Part shown: in pieces, positions 1 to 7,393 of the stretch
Position numbering within the stretch: the first letter of the stretch is position 1
Layout of the letters: every line of letters starts with the position of its first letter
NCBI GenBank assembly: GCA_904420045.1
Contig: CAJFTY010000008.1
Coordinates: 62,001-126,000, forward strand
From: Candidatus Metaruminococcus caecorum
Lineage (GTDB): Bacteria > Bacillota > Clostridia > Oscillospirales > Ruminococcaceae
Length of the DNA stretch: 64,000 nt
Direction: 5' to 3'
The notes under the pieces: model-generated
Database searches by the model: none
What the model saw: the letters and a program-made list of their open reading frames with translations, nothing else
Told to the model about the DNA's origin: nothing
Program-made: the position numbers and the translations under genes

Positions 1-21
1 AACCGCCTTTCTGTACCGGAC

Positions 22-72
22 AAAAATTATCCCCGATGGGCGCGGGCAAACAGCTGCTCCGCATGCCCGGGA
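22..72 (-). terminator. Possible terminator of the feo operon
   Basis: Just downstream of the feoB stop, reading on the minus strand, an interrupted stem (ATCCC with GGGAT, then GGGC with GCCC across a small bulge) is followed by ATTTTTG. The stem is imperfect, so this is a moderate-to-weak call. Its position at the end of the operon is what supports it. Confidence 0.4.
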
Positions 73-73
73 T

Positions 74-2563
74 TTATACGCGCACCTTTGCCTTCAGAGT
101 GCTGGCCTCTTTATAAGGCCGTACCAGCATAAACACAAACAGCGCAACCAGAGCAAAGGCCACAATGGAACCGATGATGTTGCCCTGACCGGTGAACAGC
201 ATGCCCAACTGATAGATTATCAGTGCCACCGCATAGGCAAACCCGCACTGATAACCCACGGCAAACAGCGTCCACTTGGCGGAATTCATCTCACGCTTAA
301 TGGCTCCAATCGCCGCAAAGCAAGGGGCGCACAGCAGGTTGAACGCCAGGAAGGAGTATCCGCTAAGCATGGTAAACGCAGCGGCGATATTGGTGTACAC
401 CGCGCCGGACCCACCGTAAAGAATGCCCATGGTTCCCACAATATTCTCTTTTGCAATCAGGCCGGTAAAGGACGCGACCGTCGCCTGCCAGTTGCCCCAG
501 CCCAAGGGGATAAACAGCCACGCAATGGCGTTGCCGATGTTCGCCAAGAGGGAATTTCCGATTTCGTCCTCCGCCAGCATACGGAAGCTGCCGTCGACGA
601 ATCCAAAGTAACTTAAGAACCAAACAAGAATGGTGGACAGCAGAATAATGGTGCCCGCCTTTTTCATGAAGGACCAGCCTCGCTCCCACATAGAGCGAAG
701 GACGTTGCCCACCGTGGGCAGATGGTACGCCGGCAGCTCCATGACAAACGGAGCAGGTTCGCCCGCGAACATCCGGGTCTTTTTGAGCATAATACCGGAC
801 AGGATGATGCAGGCCATGCCCAGGAAGTAGGCTGAAGTGGAAATCCAAGCAGAGCCGCCGAAGATCGCACCCGCAATCATCGCAATAAACGGCATTTTCG
901 CTCCGCAGGGAATAAAGGTCGTGGTCATAATGGTCATACGGCGGTCGCGCTCATTTTCAATGGTTCTAGACGCCATGATACCGGGAACGCCGCAGCCCGT
1001 TCCGATCAGGATCGGAATAAAGGATTTACCGGAAAGACCGAATTTACGGAATACACGGTCGAGCACAAACGCAATTCTGGACATGTAACCGCAAGCTTCT
1101 AAAAACGCCAGCAGCAGGAACAAAACCAGCATCTGGGGCACAAATCCCAGAACCGCGCCCACACCAGCTACAATGCCGTCCAACACCAGGCCGCTGAGCC
1201 ATTCGGGGGAATTCGCTGCCGTCAAGCCGTTTTCAACCAAAACCGGAAGGCCGGGAACCCACACGCCGTAATCCGCCGGGTCGGGCTCGGCGTATTCGGC
1301 TTGATTCAGCGTGTCGATCGCCGCCGTCAGATTCGCTCCGGTATACGTGACCTCTTCTGTGGAAAGATCCTCTTCATTTTCAATTTCAATGGTTGCTTGA
1401 TCCGTGGCCGAGAACTGAGCGGCGTACTGCTTCAAAAGCGCCGTCGCACTGGCCGCGTCAAACGATTCGCTTTCGGTATCAAGAGCCGCCGCAACCTGCT
1501 CGGAACCCTCTTTGCCTGTTTCCACAAACGCGTTCACTGCATTCATCGCATCGGTGTACTCCTCGGAGGATTCGGAGTAAGCGGACGAACCAATGCCAAA
1601 CAGGTGCCAACCGTCGCCAAACAGGCCGTCATTGGCCCAGTCTGTCGCGGCCGTTCCCACGGTGACCATCGAGATGTAGTAGACCAAGAACATCACAATT
1701 GCGAAAATCGGAAGCCCCAGCCAGCGGTTGGTGACCACCTTGTCGATTTTATCGGAAACCGTAAGCATTCCCGCGTTCTTTTTCCGATAGGAGCCTTTCA
1801 GGATGGAGGCGATATACACATAGCGTTCGTTGGTAATCAAGCTTTCCGCATCGTCGTCCAGCTCCTGTTCTGCGGCTTTGATATCCTGCTCGATATGGCC
1901 CATGGTTTTGCTGTCCAGTTTTAACTGATCCAGCACCTTGTCATCCCGTTCAAAAATCTTGATGGCATACCAGCGCTGCTGCTCCGCAGGCAGATTGTGA
2001 ACTGCCGCTTCCTCGATGTGAGCAATGGCATGTTCCACCGGTCCGCTGAAGCTGTGCATCGGAACGGTCTTGGTGTTTTTTGCCGCATCAATTGCCGCTT
2101 CAGCCGCTTCCATGATACCGGTGCCTTTTAAAGCGGAAATTTCCACCACTTTACAGCCCAGTTGCTGGGACAGGGCGCCAATGTCAATCTTATCTCCGTT
2201 TTTACGGACGATGTCCATCATGTTGACGGCAACCACCACCGGGATTCCCAACTCGGTCAGTTGAGTCGTCAGGTACAGATTTCGTTCAAGGTTTGTACCA
2301 TCAATGATGTTTAAAATCGCTTCCGGCCGCTCGTTAATCAAATAATTCCGCGCTACGACTTCTTCCAGTGTATAAGGGGACAACGAATAGATACCCGGAA
2401 GATCCATGATTATCACATCGCTGTGCTTTTTCAGTTTTCCTTCCTTTTTTTCCACGGTAACGCCCGGCCAGTTTCCAACAAACTGGTTGGAGCCGGTCAG
2501 CGCGTTAAACAACGTGGTTTTGCCGCTGTTTGGGTTGCCCGCCAAGGCAATTCTGATCTCCAT
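74..2563 (-). CDS. feoB: FeoB ferrous iron transporter
   Basis: FeoB imports Fe(II) across the cytoplasmic membrane using a cytosolic G domain fused to a membrane channel domain. The G domain is complete: GNPNSGKT at residues 9-16 (G1), DLPG at 54-57 (G3), NMMD at 114-117 (G4) and SALKGTG at about 143-149 (G5). Membrane segments begin near residue 280 and include the conserved Cys-bearing stretches GTGCGVPG (about 521-528) and PCGAKMPF (about 552-559). At 829 residues it is longer than many FeoB proteins; about 110 Glu/Ala/Thr-rich residues (roughly 325-440) sit between the first and second membrane segments, probably outside the membrane. It lies 105 bases after a feoA gene and is the last gene of the feo operon. 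Start ATG has a GGAAAG site upstream. Confidence 0.97.
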   Translation of the reverse strand: MEIRIALAGNPNSGKTTLFNALTGSNQFVGNWPGVTVEKKEGKLKKHSDVIIMDLPGIYSLSPYTLEEVVARNYLINERPEAILNIIDGTNLERNLYLTTQLTELGIPVVVAVNMMDIVRKNGDKIDIGALSQQLGCKVVEISALKGTGIMEAAEAAIDAAKNTKTVPMHSFSGPVEHAIAHIEEAAVHNLPAEQQRWYAIKIFERDDKVLDQLKLDSKTMGHIEQDIKAAEQELDDDAESLITNERYVYIASILKGSYRKKNAGMLTVSDKIDKVVTNRWLGLPIFAIVMFLVYYISMVTVGTAATDWANDGLFGDGWHLFGIGSSAYSESSEEYTDAMNAVNAFVETGKEGSEQVAAALDTESESFDAASATALLKQYAAQFSATDQATIEIENEEDLSTEEVTYTGANLTAAIDTLNQAEYAEPDPADYGVWVPGLPVLVENGLTAANSPEWLSGLVLDGIVAGVGAVLGFVPQMLVLFLLLAFLEACGYMSRIAFVLDRVFRKFGLSGKSFIPILIGTGCGVPGIMASRTIENERDRRMTIMTTTFIPCGAKMPFIAMIAGAIFGGSAWISTSAYFLGMACIILSGIMLKKTRMFAGEPAPFVMELPAYHLPTVGNVLRSMWERGWSFMKKAGTIILLSTILVWFLSYFGFVDGSFRMLAEDEIGNSLLANIGNAIAWLFIPLGWGNWQATVASFTGLIAKENIVGTMGILYGGSGAVYTNIAAAFTMLSGYSFLAFNLLCAPCFAAIGAIKREMNSAKWTLFAVGYQCGFAYAVALIIYQLGMLFTGQGNIIGSIVAFALVALFVFMLVRPYKEASTLKAKVRV

Positions 2564-2586
2564 TGCAGTCTTCCTTTCCTATGTAA

Positions 2587-2600
2587 TTAGTTTAAACTAA
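2587..2600. promoter_or_regulatory. Palindrome between feoA and feoB
   Basis: A perfect 14-base palindrome, TTAGTTTAAACTAA, lies about 25 bases upstream of feoB. Its right side is part of the 11-mer AAACTAACTAA (2594-2604), which recurs exactly at 3235-3245 upstream of the first feoA gene. The recurrence at two positions in one iron operon suggests a metalloregulator site of the DtxR or Fur type. That assignment is inference. Confidence 0.45.
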
Positions 2601-2668
2601 CTAATTTACCAAAAAAAGAGGGCTTCCTGCCGGCACTGAACACTTGCCAGCCGGCATGTATGCCCCAA

Positions 2669-2896
2669 TTATCGCTCTTCCACCTCGATCATTTCGGCGT
2701 CCGATTTGCGGATGGAAAGCTCGTATCCCCGCACTGTAATTTCCACCGGATCTCCCAGCGGCGCCACTTTGCGGACATGAACCTGAGCTCCTTTGGTGAT
2801 CCCCATGTCCATGATCCGGCGTTTGACCGCGCCTTCTCCATGGAGTTTCACAACCATAGCGGTTTCGCCCACCTTGACCTGCCTCAATGTTTTCAT
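2669..2896 (-). CDS. feoA: FeoA-domain protein, second copy
   Basis: A 75-residue SH3-like FeoA protein that would act in the cytoplasm as an accessory factor of FeoB. The sequence has the family layout: an N-terminal Leu-rich strand (MKTLRQVKVGE), the segment RRIMDMGITKGAQVHV, then PLGDPVEITVRGYELSIRKSDA, which is the typical FeoA C-terminus. The start is placed at the ATG at 2896 because GAGGAGG stands 7 bases upstream. A longer in-frame ORF reaching 2983 has no such site and would add residues unlike the family. It is the middle gene of feoA-feoA-feoB. Confidence 0.92.
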   Translation of the reverse strand: MKTLRQVKVGETAMVVKLHGEGAVKRRIMDMGITKGAQVHVRKVAPLGDPVEITVRGYELSIRKSDAEMIEVEER

Positions 2897-2996
2897 CTTC
2901 GATCCTCCTCTAGCTAACACACTTAAAACACCGCAGCGGATTTTAAACTTCCCGGCGGCGTTGTTTAAAAGGCTTTGCCCCAAAAAGCAAAAACCG

Positions 2997-3209
2997 TTAA
3001 ACCATAATTTTACTCGCCATCTCCTTGCTGATGGCCACCCTGGATTCCTTTACATTGACGATCAGATTTCCACCAATCGCAGAAATAACCATGATGCTGG
3101 AACCTGCTACAAAACCCAAATTTTCCAGATGGGCCCGAACTTCAGAATTGCCCCCGACTTTGCGGATAATGGCTTGTTCTCCCACATTTGCGAATGTTAA
3201 TGGCATCAT
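2997..3209 (-). CDS. feoA: FeoA-domain protein, first copy
   Basis: A 70-residue FeoA-family protein, first gene of the iron uptake operon. It shows the FeoA pattern MPLTFANVGEQAIIRKV followed by HLENLGFVAGSSIMVISAIGGNLIVNVKESRVAIS. It differs strongly from the second copy, so the two are paralogues rather than a recent duplication; operons with two feoA genes are common in clostridia. The start is the ATG at 3209 (a second ATG follows directly), with GAGGT 5 bases upstream. The in-frame extension to 3269 runs through the promoter-operator region and is rejected. Confidence 0.9.
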   Translation of the reverse strand: MMPLTFANVGEQAIIRKVGGNSEVRAHLENLGFVAGSSIMVISAIGGNLIVNVKESRVAISKEMASKIMV

Positions 3210-3260
3210 TGTTGACCTCACTTTCAGTAAGTCAAAACTAACTAAGGCGCAAAAAATATT

Positions 3261-3278
3261 GGTTAGCATCTTCTAACC
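3261..3278 (-). promoter_or_regulatory. Operator-like inverted repeat of the feo operon
   Basis: GGTTAG, a 6-base spacer, then CTAACC form an exact inverted repeat a few bases downstream of the -10 box of the feo promoter, covering the expected transcription start. The half-site GGTTAG/CTAACC is the core of DtxR/IdeR-type boxes, but there the halves are normally adjacent rather than 6 bases apart. Iron-dependent repression is therefore a reasonable inference, not something the sequence proves. Confidence 0.6.
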
Positions 3279-3285
3279 GATATTT

Positions 3286-3314
3286 ATTTTAGCATGGTTG
3301 ATTTCGAGTGTCAA
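3286..3314 (-). promoter_or_regulatory. Sigma-A promoter of feoA-feoA-feoB
   Basis: On the minus strand TTGACA (3314-3309) is separated by exactly 17 bases from TAAAAT (3291-3286). It points into the first feoA gene and is followed directly by the GGTTAG/CTAACC inverted repeat. Confidence 0.85.
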
Positions 3315-3361
3315 GATAAAAGTTTCCAATTCATGAATTTTGGACAAGGTGATGAAAGAAA

Positions 3362-3391
3362 TGGACATGGATGGACGCGGTATGGTAAAAT
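3362..3391 (+). promoter_or_regulatory. Possible promoter of ogt
   Basis: TGGACA (3362-3367), an 18-base spacer and TAAAAT (3386-3391) lie about 110 bases upstream of ogt. The -35 box is imperfect. The rest of 3315-3501 shows no gene. Confidence 0.4.
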
Positions 3392-3501
3392 ATCCACAGA
3401 TTGGATAGTTTACTCTTTCTTTTTATGGCCCGCCTTCGGCGATGGCCCGCTCAAAACATATACCGGCTCGCACACTTTGACAAAAGAAAGGATTGGATTA
3501 G

Positions 3502-4032
3502 ATGACCGCTGTTTGCAGAATCGGCTCCCCGCTTGGCACCATACTTGCAGCAGGAGAGCAAAATGCGCTTACCGGGCTCTGGTTTGAAGGGCAAAAATAC
3601 TTTGCAGCCGGTGTCTCCCCCACCGCGCAGGAAATGGATCTCCCGGTGTTCTCACAGCTCAGGGAATGGCTGTCGGTTTATTTCGAGGGAAAACAGCCTT
3701 CCTTCACACCGCCGCTGACCCCCAAGGGAAGTCCTTTTCGGCAGGCTGTGTGGAAGCTTTTGCTGAGCATTCCCCGGGGGCAAGTGTCCACTTATGGCGC
3801 CCTTGCCAAACAGCTGGCGCAGGACACCGGAAAAGCCGTGAGCGCTCAAGCGGTGGGCGGTGCGGTGGGACACAACCCCATCAGCATCCTGATCCCCTGC
3901 CACCGGGTGGTGGGAAGCACCGGGAGCCTGACTGGTTACGCGGGCGGAATCGAAAAAAAGATCGCCCTGCTCCAGTTGGAAGGCGTCGAGGTGGACAAGC
4001 TGTGGATTCCCCAAAAAGGGAGCGCGCTGTAA
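3502..4032 (+). CDS. ogt: Methylated-DNA--protein-cysteine methyltransferase
   Basis: A suicide DNA repair protein that moves the alkyl group from O6-alkylguanine (and O4-alkylthymine) to its own cysteine. The active site PCHRVVG is present with Cys at residue 133. The upstream helix-turn-helix region FRQAVWKLLLSIPRGQVSTYGALA, the Asn-containing GGAVGHNP segment and the C-terminal LTGYAGG all match the family. At 176 residues it is a normal-length Ogt/MGMT without an Ada domain. AAAGGA precedes the ATG. It stands alone as a plus-strand gene closed by a strong terminator. Confidence 0.95.
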   Translation: MTAVCRIGSPLGTILAAGEQNALTGLWFEGQKYFAAGVSPTAQEMDLPVFSQLREWLSVYFEGKQPSFTPPLTPKGSPFRQAVWKLLLSIPRGQVSTYGALAKQLAQDTGKAVSAQAVGGAVGHNPISILIPCHRVVGSTGSLTGYAGGIEKKIALLQLEGVEVDKLWIPQKGSAL

Positions 4033-4042
4033 GAAACCAATT

Positions 4043-4082
4043 AGCCCCCGCCCTCCAGAGTACTGAAGGGCGGGGGCTTTCC
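4043..4082 (+). terminator. Intrinsic terminator of ogt
   Basis: A 12-base-pair GC-rich stem (AGCCCCCGCCCT with AGGGCGGGGGCT) and a 12-base loop are followed by TTT. It lies just after the ogt stop and just before the convergent gene ending at 4090, so it may serve both sides. Confidence 0.88.
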
Positions 4083-4089
4083 AAGCGAT

Positions 4090-4965
4090 TTACTGCTGCG
4101 TATATCCGGCGTATTTTGCACAACGGGCAGTTGTATCCATGTTTACAGGCTGATCAACTGCAATGCTGTTTGTATGCATAAAATCAACTAGGCTTCCGTC
4201 TGCGGCATAGCCATCATAGTTGAGCAGGATTCCGGTGTCCCGATCCACCAGGAAAACAAAACGCTCAACGCTTAGTTTATCGTTAAAATAAGCGTCTGCC
4301 TTTCCTTCGATCCGAACCGCTTCCCGGCCCAAAAAAGTCTCCGTTCCCTTGATTTCCCAGTTGTCAAAATCCTCCAGAAATGCAAAGGCCAGCTGCTGAG
4401 GCAACAAGCTCAAAGAAGCCGCAATCCCGGTATGCGTCAAGTCCCCCCGAAGCTGATAGTGGGATTCCCCCTGCTCGTCTTCCGTAATGCGGGACTGGCT
4501 TCTGAGCGTTTGCAAATCCTCCGCATAAACCGGCACACCTGCCTGATGATAGGTGCGCGCTTTGTTGTCATAGATGGTTTTCATCCCATCTTTTACATAC
4601 TGCTCTTCATCGGCACCGGCGTCGGTGATCCGCTGATAGGATTCCTGATTCATCACATCCACGCGATACTCTACAGTAGAATCGCCCACCCCTAAATCGG
4701 GAGCTTTAAAGGAACCAGACACCGTCTGATAGTAATCCACGCTGTTCAGCATTTTATAAAACATGTTGGACTTTGTCACCGAACGGTCGTTGGCAACCCG
4801 CATTTTCATCTGAGAAATTGTGGTGACCGGCTCCTGTACATCCTTTGAGGATGCTTCGGGCTGTGACTTCTCCGTTTTGTCCGGCAACGCCAGCGCAAAG
4901 ACACCAAAAGATAGGGCAGCAGCCGCGCAAAGTGAAACAATCCCGAATAGTATTTTCTTTTTCAT
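4090..4965 (-). CDS. Secreted protein of unknown function, LolA/RseB-like fold possible
   Basis: A 291-residue protein with a clear signal peptide (Lys-rich start, hydrophobic stretch to about residue 28, then DKTEKSQPEASS). No lipobox fits. The mature part alternates strands in a way that resembles the sigma-E regulator/LolA-like lipoprotein-binding fold: YYQTVSGSF, a central ETFLGREAVRIEGK, then RFVFLVDRDTGILLNYDGY, a typical conserved strand pair of that fold. This similarity was judged by eye only. The gene follows an unrelated secreted-protein gene by 18 bases and is probably co-transcribed with it. The function is unknown; a role in envelope sensing is a guess. Confidence 0.75.
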   Translation of the reverse strand: MKKKILFGIVSLCAAAALSFGVFALALPDKTEKSQPEASSKDVQEPVTTISQMKMRVANDRSVTKSNMFYKMLNSVDYYQTVSGSFKAPDLGVGDSTVEYRVDVMNQESYQRITDAGADEEQYVKDGMKTIYDNKARTYHQAGVPVYAEDLQTLRSQSRITEDEQGESHYQLRGDLTHTGIAASLSLLPQQLAFAFLEDFDNWEIKGTETFLGREAVRIEGKADAYFNDKLSVERFVFLVDRDTGILLNYDGYAADGSLVDFMHTNSIAVDQPVNMDTTARCAKYAGYTQQ

Positions 4966-4983
4966 TATGAATCCTCCCCTATT

Positions 4984-5571
4984 CTATTTTGTGTAAATCA
5001 TTTGGATGGCATCCGCTCCGGTATAGCCCGAGATATTTCTTCCAGAAGGCGTTAATTCCGCCATATAACTATAGGTGTATGGATCGGAAGAATACTTTGG
5101 AAGATAAACACGAGGGGTAGCGTTCCAACCAGCTTTTGCATATTTTTGGTCAATGGTGCCAAGCGTATAAAATGAATACGAATCCCCACTATTAATCGAA
5201 TATTCCGCTGCCGGATCTAAAAAATATTTATTATTTAGCCACACGTTCAATTGAGCGTATACTCCACCTGTAAATTGATATGCTTTTTTTAAACTCCATC
5301 GATAATACGTTTTATACTGATTTCCTTTGGTTATTTGACGACGAGCATCATTATTATAATGCCCTGTGTCTGACAAATATTCATTAAAACCTACTCTACT
5401 GTTTGAACAATTTGAATCATTTGAATCATTATCAATAAAAAAAGCAGTTGCGGCACGCGGCTGGAATTCTAACACATTCAATTGATTTTTGGGAATTTGA
5501 GCCATTCCCATGCTGGACAATAATGCTGCACTTATACTCATTATTGTCACAATACGTATAATTTTTTTCAT
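4984..5571 (-). CDS. Secreted protein of unknown function (A+T-rich gene)
   Basis: A 195-residue protein I do not recognise. Residues 1-25 form a signal peptide (KKIIRIVTI, hydrophobic core, small residues before MAQ). The mature part is rich in Tyr, Asn and Ser, with an NDSNDSNCSNS stretch near residue 50 that comes from two tandem 9-base repeats (TTTGAATCA on the plus strand). A segment around residues 90-115 (YYRWSLKKAYQFTGGVYAQLNVWLNN) looks like a beta-sandwich strand pair. The gene is visibly A+T-richer than its flanks, consistent with transfer or with a fast-evolving surface protein. Start ATG at 5571 is supported by AAGGAGGAG. First gene of a two-gene unit. Confidence 0.75.
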   Translation of the reverse strand: MKKIIRIVTIMSISAALLSSMGMAQIPKNQLNVLEFQPRAATAFFIDNDSNDSNCSNSRVGFNEYLSDTGHYNNDARRQITKGNQYKTYYRWSLKKAYQFTGGVYAQLNVWLNNKYFLDPAAEYSINSGDSYSFYTLGTIDQKYAKAGWNATPRVYLPKYSSDPYTYSYMAELTPSGRNISGYTGADAIQMIYTK

Positions 5572-5604
5572 TATTTTCTCCTCCTTAATATTACTCTAAA
5601 AATT

Positions 5605-5632
5605 AGTATAACACAAATATCATAAATGTCAA
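5605..5632 (-). promoter_or_regulatory. Promoter of the secreted-protein pair
   Basis: Minus-strand TTGACA (5632-5627), a 16-base A+T-rich spacer and TATACT (5610-5605) stand about 35 bases upstream of the ATG at 5571. Confidence 0.8.
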
Positions 5633-5694
5633 ATTTTTGAAATTATGTAATATATAGTATTCAATTTGTGAAGTCGTTTATAAATAATTTCGTC

Positions 5695-6366
5695 TTACTC
5701 CCCAATGCGCCAGTCGATGGGCTCCCGTCCGAACTGGGTGAGCAGCGCGTTTGTCTTGGAAAAATGCCGGCACCTGAAAAAACCGTTGGAAGCCGACAAG
5801 GGGCTTGGATGAGCGGCGGTCAGCACCCGGTGGGCGGGGTTGGTCACCAGCCTCCCTTTTTCCCTGGCGTTGGCACCCCAAAGCAGAAAGACGATGGGTT
5901 CCTCCCGCTGGTTTAAAAGTTCGATCACCCGGTCGGTAAACTGTTCCCATCCCAGCCCCCGGTGGCTGTTCGCCTGTCCCGCCCGGACGGTGAGCACCGT
6001 ATTGAGCAGCAGCACTCCCTGTTTGGCCCATCCGGTGAGCTCCCCGTGAGAAGGGGGCGCGATCCCCAGGTCATCCTGAATTTCCTTAAAGATGTTGCAC
6101 AAAGAGGGCGGCGGCGCTACTCCCTTTTTTACCGAAAAACACAGCCCGTGGGCCTGTCCCGGCCCATGGTACGGGTCCTGCCCCAGGATAACGACCTTTA
6201 CATTGCTATAAGAGGTAAGCTTTAACGCGTTAAAGATATCATACATATCCGGGTAAATCGTATAGCGGCTGTACTCCTGTTTTAAGATGTTGTGAATCCG
6301 CCGGTAATAGGGTTTTTGAAATTCGTCTTTTAACAATTCATCCCATTCGTTTTGAAACGCAACCAT
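5695..6366 (-). CDS. ung: Uracil-DNA glycosylase
   Basis: Removes uracil from DNA as the first step of base excision repair. Family 1 hallmarks are present: GQDPYHG at residues 62-68 with the water-activating Asp at 64, the uracil-binding LLLNTVLTV segment near 120, and the HPSPLS loop at 186-191. Its length of 223 residues is normal. It ends at 5695, beside the A+T-rich secreted-protein block, and begins just downstream of the terminator of the transketolase unit. It should therefore use its own promoter, which I could not identify. Confidence 0.97.
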   Translation of the reverse strand: MVAFQNEWDELLKDEFQKPYYRRIHNILKQEYSRYTIYPDMYDIFNALKLTSYSNVKVVILGQDPYHGPGQAHGLCFSVKKGVAPPPSLCNIFKEIQDDLGIAPPSHGELTGWAKQGVLLLNTVLTVRAGQANSHRGLGWEQFTDRVIELLNQREEPIVFLLWGANAREKGRLVTNPAHRVLTAAHPSPLSASNGFFRCRHFSKTNALLTQFGREPIDWRIGE

Positions 6367-6383
6367 CGTTTTGCTCCTTCCGA

Positions 6384-6431
6384 TAAAAAAGCTGCGGGCG
6401 AACCCCTTTTGTCTGGTTGTTCGCCCGCAGC
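6384..6431 (-). terminator. Terminator of the HAD-transketolase unit
   Basis: A perfect 13-base-pair stem (GCTGCGGGCGAAC with GTTCGCCCGCAGC) and a short loop are followed on the minus strand by TTTTTT. It lies directly after the transketolase C-half stop. Confidence 0.92.
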
Positions 6432-6444
6432 AAAGCTATCCCGT

Positions 6445-7392
6445 TTATTTTTTCAGGCTGAGGGCAAGCTCCGCCTTTTCCACAATATTTTCCGCACACA
6501 GGCCGAACTTTTTCAGAAGTTCCAGCGCCGGGCCGGACATCCCGAAGGTGTCCTCTACACCCACGCGGACCACCGGCACCGGGCAGACGCCCGCCAGGGC
6601 TTCGCACACTGCGCCGCCTAGGCCCCCGATCACGTTGTGCTCTTCCGCGGTGACCACGCAGCCGGTCTCCCGCGCGGCGGCAGTCAGAAGCTCCACGTCC
6701 AGGGGCTTGATGGTGTGGATGTTAAGCACCCGCGCGCTGATCCCCCGGCTTTTTAAAAGCTCCGCCGCGATCAGAGCCTCGTTTACCATCAGGCCGGTGG
6801 CGGCGATGGTCACGTCATTCCCCTGGGTGAGGACTTCGCCCTTGCCCAGCTCAAATTTATAATCCTCGCTGTGGAATACCGGCACTGGAAGCCGCCCCAG
6901 ACGCAGGTATACCGGGCCGTCAAACTCCGCCGCAGCGCGCACCGCGGCTTTGGCTTCCACATGGTCAGCGGGATTCAGGACCGTCATACCAGGAATGACC
7001 CGCATTAAAGCGATGTCCTCGCAGCACTGGTGAGTGGCACCGTCCTCCCCCACCGAAATACCCGCGTGGGTGGCGCCGATCTTCACATTTAAGTGAGGAT
7101 ATCCGATGGAATTGCGGATCACCTCAAACGCGCGACCCGCCGCGAACATCGCAAAGGAGCTGGCGAACACCAGCTTTCCAGTGGAAGCGAGACCTGCTGC
7201 CACCCCCATCATATCCGCTTCTGCGATGCCGCAGTCGAAAAAGCGGTCGGGAAACTGCTTTTTAAACATTCCAGTTTTGGTAGCAGCCGCCAGATCTGCA
7301 TCCAGCACTACTAGATTTTCATGTTCTGCGCCCAGCTCGCACAGAGCCTCTCCATAGCTTTCCCGGGTCGCTTTTTTGATTACATCCGCCAT
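6445..7392 (-). CDS. Transketolase, C-terminal subunit
   Basis: Carries the pyrimidine-binding and C-terminal domains of a two-subunit thiamine diphosphate transketolase of the non-oxidative pentose phosphate pathway. Evidence is DCGIAEADMMGVAAGLA near residues 60-76, containing the conserved Glu that activates the cofactor, then GVGEDG-like and HQCCEDIALMR stretches, and a C-terminal domain with IATGLMVNEAL and LNIHTIKPLD. The start is the ATG at 7392, one base after the stop of the N-terminal subunit gene, with GGAGGT inside that gene's end; the two are translationally coupled. A longer in-frame ORF to 7434 overlaps the upstream gene and lacks a site. Split transketolases are normal in clostridia, not a frameshift. 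1-deoxyxylulose-5-phosphate synthase is less likely given the split form. Confidence 0.93.
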   Translation of the reverse strand: MADVIKKATRESYGEALCELGAEHENLVVLDADLAAATKTGMFKKQFPDRFFDCGIAEADMMGVAAGLASTGKLVFASSFAMFAAGRAFEVIRNSIGYPHLNVKIGATHAGISVGEDGATHQCCEDIALMRVIPGMTVLNPADHVEAKAAVRAAAEFDGPVYLRLGRLPVPVFHSEDYKFELGKGEVLTQGNDVTIAATGLMVNEALIAAELLKSRGISARVLNIHTIKPLDVELLTAAARETGCVVTAEEHNVIGGLGGAVCEALAGVCPVPVVRVGVEDTFGMSGPALELLKKFGLCAENIVEKAELALSLKK

Positions 7393-7393
7393 G

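Noticed and set aside
2669..3209. Recent feoA duplication
   Set aside because: The two FeoA proteins differ at most positions, so they are long-diverged paralogues, a common arrangement in clostridia.
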